Shown here piece after piece: positions 31,815 to 37,311 of a stretch of 37,311 nucleotides of DNA. A program made the position numbers and the translations under genes. The DNA comes from JBHGBM01 sp041946965 (lineage in GTDB: Bacteria; Acidobacteriota; Terriglobia; Bryobacterales; Bryobacteraceae): assembly GCA_041946965.1 (NCBI GenBank), contig JBHGBM010000054.1, positions 1 through 37,311 of the forward strand. Direction: 5' to 3'. Within the stretch, counting starts at the first letter, position 1. Each line of letters starts with the position of its first letter. The notes under the pieces are model-generated. The model saw nothing but the letters and a program-made list of their open reading frames with translations. It made no database searches and was not told the origin of the DNA.

Positions 31815-34088
31815 TTACGGCAGCAACCGCGCGAGTTCCTCCGGCGATTCCACCTCCATCCGGATGCGCACGGTGCAGAGCGTCAACGGGGCCAGGAGGG
31901 CTTCGGCATCGGGGGGCAGGTTCAGGGCGTCCTTCTCCGTGGTGATGGCGACCTCCGCCCCCGCCGTCCGGAAATGTTCGGCCATGCGCCGCAATTCGTG
32001 AGGCCGGTAGAGATGGTGGTCTTCGAACTCCACGCGTTCCACCAGCCGTACGCCCAGCGATTCGAGCGTCGCCCAGAACGATTCGGGATTGCCCAGCCCG
32101 CAGAATGCCGCGGCGGGTCTTGCCGGCGGCGCGGCCTCCGGCACGACCGCCGCCCGCAACACCGGAGCCCGCGGGTTCAGCTCGCGCAGGCGATGCTCGA
32201 TGGCGTCCGTCAGCCGGCCGTAGTTGGCGCGCGTGATTACGAACAGGTCCGCGCGTGCCAGCGCCCGCAGCGGCTCACGCAGGCGGCCCAGCGGAAAAAC
32301 GCGGCAGCCGCCGAAGGGGTCGAGCGCGTCGATGAGCACGATGTCCAGTTGCCGCCCGACCCGCGCGTGCTGAAAACCGTCGTCCAGGATGTAAACGCCC
32401 GCGTCGAGCGAACGCCCCGCGCGGTAGCGATCCGGCCCGATGCCCACCGCGAGGCCCGCGCGCAGGAACATCTGCGCTTCGTCGCCGGTCACGGCGCGCG
32501 GCGCGGTCTCGCCGGCCGCGATGGCGAGATACTTGCCCGGTGTGTGCCGCCCGTAGCCGCGTGTGAGAACCGCAGGACGCCGTCCCGCCAGCATCCGCGC
32601 GAGCAGCAGCACGAAGGGCGTCTTGCCCGTGCCGCCCATGGTGACGTTTCCTACGCTGATGACCGTGGCGTCGAGCGTACGTGGGCGCGTCATGGCCCGC
32701 TTCAACACGCCCCCCCATTCCCACAGCTTCGCCAGGGGCCATAGCGCCGCCAGCGCCGGCAGCGCGGGGCGGCGGCAGGGCAACGACCGTTCCAGCAGCT
32801 CGGCGGCGGCTTCCACCACGCACGCGGTTGCGCCGCGGCGGGCCTCGGCGCATGCCAGCGCGCGGCGGCCGATCTCTTCCGCGCGCGGGATATCGGAAAG
32901 CAGCGCCGAAACGGCGCCCGCCAACTCCCCCGCCGCAGCGATCTGGACTGACGCGCCCGCGGCGTAGAACTCCTCCGCGATCTCGCGAAAATTCTCCATG
33001 TGCGGCCCGGTGATCACCGGGCGCGCCGCGGCGGCGGGTTCCAGAATGTTGTGGCCGCCGCGGTGAGCGAGCGTCCCGCCCATGAACACCACGTCGGCCA
33101 GAAAGAAAACGCCCGCAAGCTCCCCGATGGTGTCCAGCAGCAGCACGCCGGGCAGCGGAATCGTGCCGCCGGGCTTGAGTTGAGAGCGGCGCAGGTGCGG
33201 AATGCCCGCCAGGCGCTCGGCGGCGGGGTCGAAGCGTTCTGGGCGGCGCGGCGCCAGGATCAGCAGCAGGTCCGGGTGCCGCGGTGCGAGCTCACGGAAG
33301 GCAGCGATGACAACCTCGTCCTCATCGGGATCGCCGGGCACGGCCGGGGGCATGGTGCTGGCTGCAACCCAAACCCGTGCGGAAGCAGTCAGCGCGCGCA
33401 CGGGCGAATCGGCAGGCGCGGGCGCGGGCTTGAAATCGTACTTCAGGTTCCCGGCGTCCCGTGTCCGCCCAACCGGGGCGCCGATCGACACGAACCGTTC
33501 CCGCATGGCCTCGCTCTGGGTCAGGATGGCGTCGGCGTGGGCCAGGACGCAGCCGAAAAACGGGCGCAGGCGGTGGTAGCGCCTGACCGTACGTTCGGAG
33601 ATGCGGCCGTTAGCCATCAGCAGCCCCGCCCCGGTGCGCTTCACTTCGCGGAACAGGTTGGGCCAGATCTCGGTCTCCAGCACGATCACCACGGCGGGTT
33701 GCAGTGCGCGGAGCACCCGCCGCACGGCGAATACAAAGTCCAACGGGGCGTAGAAAATGCCCGCGGCGAGCCCGTCCAGCCGCTTTTCCGCCGTGGCGCG
33801 GCCCGCCAGAGTGGTAGTGGAGACGAATAACGGAGAGCGCGGGAAACGCGCGCGCAACTGCCGTGCGAGCTCCCCGGCCGCCGCCACCTCGCCCACCGAA
33901 ACCGCATGGAGCCAGATCGCCCCGGGGACTGCCTGCCGGAATCGCGCCGGAAGGAACCCCAGGCGCTCGCCAAGCGTCCGCAGATATTGGCGCTGCCGCA
34001 GCACCCGCCTGAGGAAATACAATAGCAGGAGGGGCGAAACAAGCGTCTGTACGACCCGGTAGAGGAAATAGATGGCTTTTATTTTCAA
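31815..34088 (-). CDS. Fused Kdo transferase (WaaA/KdtA) and lipid A 4'-kinase (LpxK)
   Basis: About 757 residues in one frame carry two complete lipid A/LPS enzymes. Residues 1-~435 are WaaA: an N-terminal membrane anchor (AIYFLYRVVQTLVSPLLLLY), RTLGERLGF with the probable catalytic Glu (E41), WLHAVSVGEVAAAGELARQL, LETEIWPNLFREVKRTG, GNLKYDF and HRGGHNILEPAAAARPVITG. Residues ~445-757 are LpxK: a membrane-associated helix, VISVGNVTMGGTGKTPFVLL (P-loop, about 480-490), LTRGYGR, ILDDGFQHARVGRQLDIVLI and the late VAITTEKDALNLP. LpxK phosphorylates the lipid A disaccharide and WaaA adds Kdo next, so consecutive steps are fused. The only starts are TTG; I choose 34088, after AAAGAGAG, rather than 34154. 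The 5' end overlaps the divergent lipoprotein gene by 17 bp. Confidence 0.92.
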   Translation of the reverse strand: MKIKAIYFLYRVVQTLVSPLLLLYFLRRVLRQRQYLRTLGERLGFLPARFRQAVPGAIWLHAVSVGEVAAAGELARQLRARFPRSPLFVSTTTLAGRATAEKRLDGLAAGIFYAPLDFVFAVRRVLRALQPAVVIVLETEIWPNLFREVKRTGAGLLMANGRISERTVRRYHRLRPFFGCVLAHADAILTQSEAMRERFVSIGAPVGRTRDAGNLKYDFKPAPAPADSPVRALTASARVWVAASTMPPAVPGDPDEDEVVIAAFRELAPRHPDLLLILAPRRPERFDPAAERLAGIPHLRRSQLKPGGTIPLPGVLLLDTIGELAGVFFLADVVFMGGTLAHRGGHNILEPAAAARPVITGPHMENFREIAEEFYAAGASVQIAAAGELAGAVSALLSDIPRAEEIGRRALACAEARRGATACVVEAAAELLERSLPCRRPALPALAALWPLAKLWEWGGVLKRAMTRPRTLDATVISVGNVTMGGTGKTPFVLLLARMLAGRRPAVLTRGYGRHTPGKYLAIAAGETAPRAVTGDEAQMFLRAGLAVGIGPDRYRAGRSLDAGVYILDDGFQHARVGRQLDIVLIDALDPFGGCRVFPLGRLREPLRALARADLFVITRANYGRLTDAIEHRLRELNPRAPVLRAAVVPEAAPPARPAAAFCGLGNPESFWATLESLGVRLVERVEFEDHHLYRPHELRRMAEHFRTAGAEVAITTEKDALNLPPDAEALLAPLTLCTVRIRMEVESPEELARLLP

Positions 34089-34668
34089 TCGCTTGGCTCT
34101 CTTTCTGAGTATAACGGCGCTGGCCTGTGGGGGAAAGGAGCCGCCCCCGTTCAAAGCCGGGCCCGCGGCCAGTTACCCCGCTCACCAGACCAATGCCAAG
34201 GTCACCATCGGTCTCGATCCCATCACCACCGATGAAAAAGCCAAGCCCGCCTTCGGTAAAAACAACCCGTACAAGCACGGGGTGCTGCCGGTTCTCGTGG
34301 TGATACAAAATGACACCGGCAAGGCCCTGCGCACGGATGCGCTGAAACTGGAATACCTCGGCCCCACCGGTGGCCGCGTGGCCGCGACGCCCGCCGCGGA
34401 AGTCAAATACGTCACCGGACCCCGCAGGCCGAATGTGATGTCCGGCCCGACCGGGGCGCCCAAGGTGCTCAAGCGCAAGAACCCGCTCGACACCTGGGAG
34501 ATCGAGGGCCGCGCCTGGGCGGCGAAGATGATCCCGCCTGGCGAAACGGCCAGCGGCTTTTTCTATTTCGAAACCAGTTTCCGGCCCGGCGCCCGGCTCT
34601 ACCTGACAGGGCTGGCCGAAGCGGACACCGGCAAAGAGCTTTTCTACTACGAGATTCCGCTCGAATAG
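34072..34668 (+). CDS. Putative lipoprotein, unknown function
   Basis: 198 residues. AGAGGAAA lies about 5 nt before the ATG. The N-terminus MAFIFNRLALFLSITALACG has a hydrophobic core ending in a lipobox-like ALAC, although Leu at -2 is not canonical. GKEPPPFKAGP follows as a flexible tether. The rest is beta-rich without a recognised motif: HGVLPVLVVIQNDTGKALRT, WAAKMIPPGETASGFFYFET, ARLYLTGLAEADTGKELFYY. This could be an Ig-like or DUF4352-like envelope domain. It overlaps the start of the divergent waaA-lpxK gene, and its end is 3 bp from the convergent S41 peptidase. Function unknown. Confidence 0.75.
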   Translation: MAFIFNRLALFLSITALACGGKEPPPFKAGPAASYPAHQTNAKVTIGLDPITTDEKAKPAFGKNNPYKHGVLPVLVVIQNDTGKALRTDALKLEYLGPTGGRVAATPAAEVKYVTGPRRPNVMSGPTGAPKVLKRKNPLDTWEIEGRAWAAKMIPPGETASGFFYFETSFRPGARLYLTGLAEADTGKELFYYEIPLE

Positions 34669-34671
34669 CCG

Positions 34672-36387
34672 CTACTTCGACAAAATGTAGGCGACCATCG
34701 CGCCGGTGAAGTCGGCCACGAACGTCGCTCCGCGGTTCATCAGGTTGTCCCGTGTCTGGTATTCCAGTTCCACGTCAGGCCGTACGCCCACGTTCTCCAG
34801 GTAAGACGTGGTGGGAAAATCGGGAGTGACCACGGGGTTTTTCCTCGCCATGAGCCCGCGCGTGACCGCCACGTAGGTCTCCGAGTAGGCGCCCGCGTCG
34901 TAGTAGGCCGGCGTTCCGCCCGCCCCGGCGGTGCGGGCGCCGGCGATCAGCGCGGCCTGATTGTCCTGCATGATGGCGGCGAAGGACTCCGCGGCCGAAA
35001 ACGACAGCTCGCCCACCAGAACCATCACCGGCTTGCTGTAGGCGGTGACGTTGCCGGAGCGGTCCGTCACCGGCGGGACCTCCAGGCTGGGAGCCGGCGG
35101 CGTGATGTAAAGGTAATCGAGCGGAAGCGGGCCGGTGCGGCCGCGGTTGTCGCGGTACGCCGCCCGGACTTCCTCCAGCAGCGCGGCGCACTGGTCCAGC
35201 GTATATTGCGGGGCTCCCAGGAGGCGCGCGTAATCGTAACTGAGCGAAAACTTCTGGACCATCTCTGCGGTGGCGCGCAGCTCGAATCCCATGGTGCGGA
35301 ACGGCCGCGGGATCAGACGCCGTGCGACTTCCGTGGTGTAGAACACGTACCCGCCGCCGTTGTTCGTTACGTCCACGATCAGGCCGTCGGTGTTCGCCTG
35401 CATGTAGGCGATCTCCCGATCGAGTTGTTGCAGCGCGGTGATGTCGTCATCCGGGATGAAATCCGGAATGCGAAGATACCCGAGCGTCTTGCCGCCCGCT
35501 TCGTAGGTGCCCGAATAAAAATAATCGACGTACGGACGTCCGAGCCGCACGCGGAAGTTGGGCGGCATGGAGAAGACCGGCTGGAGCGAGCCGGTGGAGA
35601 TTACGGCCTTGGAGGGTGCAACGGCCGCGTACATCAAATCGCGGAGCGGCTCGAGGTATGGCGGAAGAAGTCCGCCGCCGCCCGGCAGTCCGCGGCGGGA
35701 CGCCCGGCGCTGCGTCTTGGGACTCGGCACCGGGCCCGCGGCCAGCATCGGCGTGCCGGACTTCACCCACGGCATGCTGTAGGTTTCCATCTCGCCGCTG
35801 CGCCGCCGCACCACCACGCTGGCCTTGTCGCCCAGCAACGCGGCGCCCGGTATGGCTTCCTGGCTGCGGGTGGCGATGAGGTAGGCCGCAATGCGGCGCG
35901 TGGTGCGCGGATTGGCGGCTTCGGCGTACTTGGAGAGATCCCGGATCCATTCTTCCGCGCTCCGGCCATCCAGGGAAACCAGCTCGTCGCCGATCTCGAA
36001 CGGATAATCGCGCTGCGGCAGGAGCGAACGCGAGATGCCGTCGATCAGAACCTTGTCGTCGTAGATATCGAGGCTCAGGCCGAGCCGCGCGTAGAAGTCG
36101 GAGGGCAGCAGGAGCGCGACGTGGGCATCGTGCAGTTGCGCCACGTAGTCGATCTGGATGTCGTAGAACTCGAGATCGTTCTTGGCCGCCGCCGCGCGGT
36201 CCACGAAGGGCGCCGCGTTGAGCAGGTCCGCGCCGTACACGTCGCGCTTCCACTCATAGGGGGCATAGCGTTTGGCGAACTGCGCCGCCAGCGCCTGCAT
36301 GTCCGCGACCCTCTGCTCGCGTGTAAGCTGGGCGTGAGCGGAAAGCCCGCCGCACAATAACAGTGCCGCTGCTGGTATCCATCTCAT
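34672..36387 (-). CDS. Secreted S41-family (C-terminal-processing-like) peptidase
   Basis: 571 residues with signal peptide MRWIPAAALLLCGGLSAHAQ. Residues ~95-160 look like a PDZ-type segment (LGLSLDIYDDKVLIDGISRS and PFEIGDELVSLDG). The tail-specific protease core includes GKTLGYLRIPDFIPDDD, DGLIVDVTNNGGGYVFYTTE (the expected DLRxNGGG-like motif, here DVTNNGGG) and VMVLVGELSFSAAESFAAIM with catalytic Ser464. The Lys of the dyad is not obvious at the usual position. The protein is longer than simple CtpA and has an extra N-terminal helical region and a Gly/Pro-rich insert (~230-250). It probably acts in the periplasm; substrate unknown. AAGGA is 9 nt before the ATG, with TATAAT upstream. Confidence 0.85.
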   Translation of the reverse strand: MRWIPAAALLLCGGLSAHAQLTREQRVADMQALAAQFAKRYAPYEWKRDVYGADLLNAAPFVDRAAAAKNDLEFYDIQIDYVAQLHDAHVALLLPSDFYARLGLSLDIYDDKVLIDGISRSLLPQRDYPFEIGDELVSLDGRSAEEWIRDLSKYAEAANPRTTRRIAAYLIATRSQEAIPGAALLGDKASVVVRRRSGEMETYSMPWVKSGTPMLAAGPVPSPKTQRRASRRGLPGGGGLLPPYLEPLRDLMYAAVAPSKAVISTGSLQPVFSMPPNFRVRLGRPYVDYFYSGTYEAGGKTLGYLRIPDFIPDDDITALQQLDREIAYMQANTDGLIVDVTNNGGGYVFYTTEVARRLIPRPFRTMGFELRATAEMVQKFSLSYDYARLLGAPQYTLDQCAALLEEVRAAYRDNRGRTGPLPLDYLYITPPAPSLEVPPVTDRSGNVTAYSKPVMVLVGELSFSAAESFAAIMQDNQAALIAGARTAGAGGTPAYYDAGAYSETYVAVTRGLMARKNPVVTPDFPTTSYLENVGVRPDVELEYQTRDNLMNRGATFVADFTGAMVAYILSK

Positions 36388-36420
36388 TGCGGTGTATCCT
36401 TGCTGAAGCCGGTTCCCGCC

Positions 36421-36426
36421 ATTATA
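36421..36426 (-). promoter_or_regulatory. -10 element of the S41 peptidase gene (TATAAT)
   Basis: A perfect TATAAT, within TATATAAT, on the minus strand 34 nt before the S41 start. It gives a ~28-nt leader that includes AAGGA (36397-36401). The -35 is weak. It lies 20 bp from the opposing -10 of the maturase gene. Confidence 0.45.
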
Positions 36427-36445
36427 TACGCAGTGGGACGGATGC

Positions 36446-36451
36446 TACACT
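36446..36451 (+). promoter_or_regulatory. -10-like hexamer 6 nt before the maturase ATG
   Basis: TACACT (TANNNT form) ends 6 nt before the ATG at 36458, with TTCAGT between and no SD. This fits a leaderless transcript, with the same spacing as at galU and the gene at 17032. Confidence 0.35.
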
Positions 36452-36457
36452 TTCAGT

Positions 36458-37311
36458 ATGGGAAACGGGCACACCCTGCCCATTCTGGGAGGGGGGCTGG
36501 GGACCACCCCGCGCATCGGCTCGCTGTTGATCAAGCCCGCCTCGGCGCTCTGCAACCTGGACTGCGCCTACTGTTTCTACCTGGACCGCGACCTGGATCC
36601 GTACAAGGACCTGGTGGGCCGCCGCATGACGCTCGAAACCCTCGAGCACATGGTGGACACCTTCATGTTCTACTCCTATCCGAACGCGGTGTTCGCCTTC
36701 CAGGGCGGCGAGCCCACCCTCGCCGGCATCAACTTCTTCGAGAAGCTGTGCGAGTTCGAGCAGCAGTACGGACGCGACGGCCAGAGCGTCTCCAACGCGC
36801 TCCAGACCAACGGCATGCTGATCGACGAGCGCTGGTGCCAGTTGTTCAAGTCCTTCAACTGGCTGATCGGCATTTCCATCGACGGGCCGCGGGAAATCCA
36901 CGACGCCTACCGCCTGAACAAGGGCGGCCAGCCCACCTGGGAACGCGTGATGGAGTCCATACGGCTGATGCAGAAGCACGGCGCGGAGTTCAACGTGCTC
37001 TGCGTGATCAACCAGCTCAACGTGGAGAAGCCGCGCGAGATTTACCAGTTTTTCCGCTCCGCGGGGGTGGATTACATCCAGTACATCCCGCTTTCCGATT
37101 TCGACGACAACGGAAAACCTTACCCGTTCACCATCACGCCGGAGCAATACGGCCGGTTCCTGTGCGAGACCTTCGACCTGTGGTGGCCGGATCGCCGCAA
37201 GGTGCGCATCCGCTACTTCGACAACGTGGCGGAGGCGCTGGCCGGCCAGCGCCCGGGCAACTGCACCATGCACGAGACCTGCGACAGCTACGTGGTGGTG
37301 GAGTACAACGG
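36458..37311 (+). CDS. Radical SAM anaerobic sulfatase-maturating enzyme (partial, 3' end outside window)
   Basis: 284 codons are visible and the frame is open at the right edge; full-length enzymes are ~370-430 residues. LIKPASALCNLDCAYCFYLD has the radical SAM CxxxCxxC cluster (C32, C36, C39). FAFQGGEPTLAGINFFEKLC is the GGEP motif that contacts SAM, and LQTNGMLIDERWCQLFK and WLIGISIDGPREIHDAYR are typical of the anSME/AslB group. CTMHETCDSYVVVEYNG at the edge starts the SPASM-type auxiliary cluster region. These enzymes convert Cys or Ser of sulfatases to formylglycine in the cytoplasm. No sulfatase gene lies in this window, but one may follow. It is divergent from the S41 gene, with no SD. 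Confidence 0.88.
   Translation, partial: MGNGHTLPILGGGLGTTPRIGSLLIKPASALCNLDCAYCFYLDRDLDPYKDLVGRRMTLETLEHMVDTFMFYSYPNAVFAFQGGEPTLAGINFFEKLCEFEQQYGRDGQSVSNALQTNGMLIDERWCQLFKSFNWLIGISIDGPREIHDAYRLNKGGQPTWERVMESIRLMQKHGAEFNVLCVINQLNVEKPREIYQFFRSAGVDYIQYIPLSDFDDNGKPYPFTITPEQYGRFLCETFDLWWPDRRKVRIRYFDNVAEALAGQRPGNCTMHETCDSYVVVEYN

Overview
The window is dense, high-GC chromosomal DNA, most probably from an acidobacterium of the Solibacter/Bryobacter type. The evidence is a subtilase ending in the 'Solibacter' TIGR03437 C-terminal domain, a very large IPT/TIG plus putative-Ig surface protein, DUF4384 proteins, a Gram-negative lipid A/Kdo enzyme, and many secreted proteins. Genes are packed tightly. 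The longest stretch without a confident gene is 29377-29592 (216 bp), and I see no rRNA, tRNA, CRISPR array or insertion sequence.

Layout. (1) 1-9410 is a surface/secretome block: two coupled minus-strand DUF4384-type genes (one cut by the window edge), then a plus-strand run of an Ig-like anchored protein, a secreted propeller-like protein and a 2226-residue repeat adhesin. (2) 9411-18427 holds a YprB-like nuclease, galU, two GT-C glycosyltransferases, a YfhO-type membrane protein and a Tat-tagged DegT aminotransferase, a cell-envelope sugar theme. (3) 18406-22241 is housekeeping and regulation: DUF72, recA, a DHH phosphoesterase, and a divergent GntR/MerR regulator pair with an operator-like palindrome between them. 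(4) 22253-27428 holds a beta-barrel protein, a class I aminotransferase, a DUF2905 membrane protein and the subtilase. (5) 27503-31814 is a tight operon: a bacterial microcompartment (BMC) shell hexamer, a CoA-acylating aldehyde dehydrogenase, a short in-frame tail module behind a UGA, a small acidic unknown protein, and recJ. (6) 31815-37311 holds a natural WaaA-LpxK fusion, a lipoprotein, an S41 peptidase and the start of an anaerobic sulfatase-maturase.

The most interesting item is the reduced BMC operon. One shell hexamer and one PduP/EutE-type dehydrogenase are translationally coupled. The dehydrogenase reading frame continues, in frame and through a Gly-rich linker, past a single UGA into a second module ending in a TPSARDL-type motif. 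It looks like a nonsense-split or readthrough-extended encapsulated enzyme with no vertex protein in sight. Other notable signals are the WaaA-LpxK fusion, a repeated -10-like hexamer exactly 6 nt ahead of start codons that lack Shine-Dalgarno (SD) sites (probable leaderless mRNAs), an exact 813-bp higher-order repeat inside the giant adhesin, and unusually tight convergent gene ends.

All calls come from reading the sequence and recalled family features. No database search was run.
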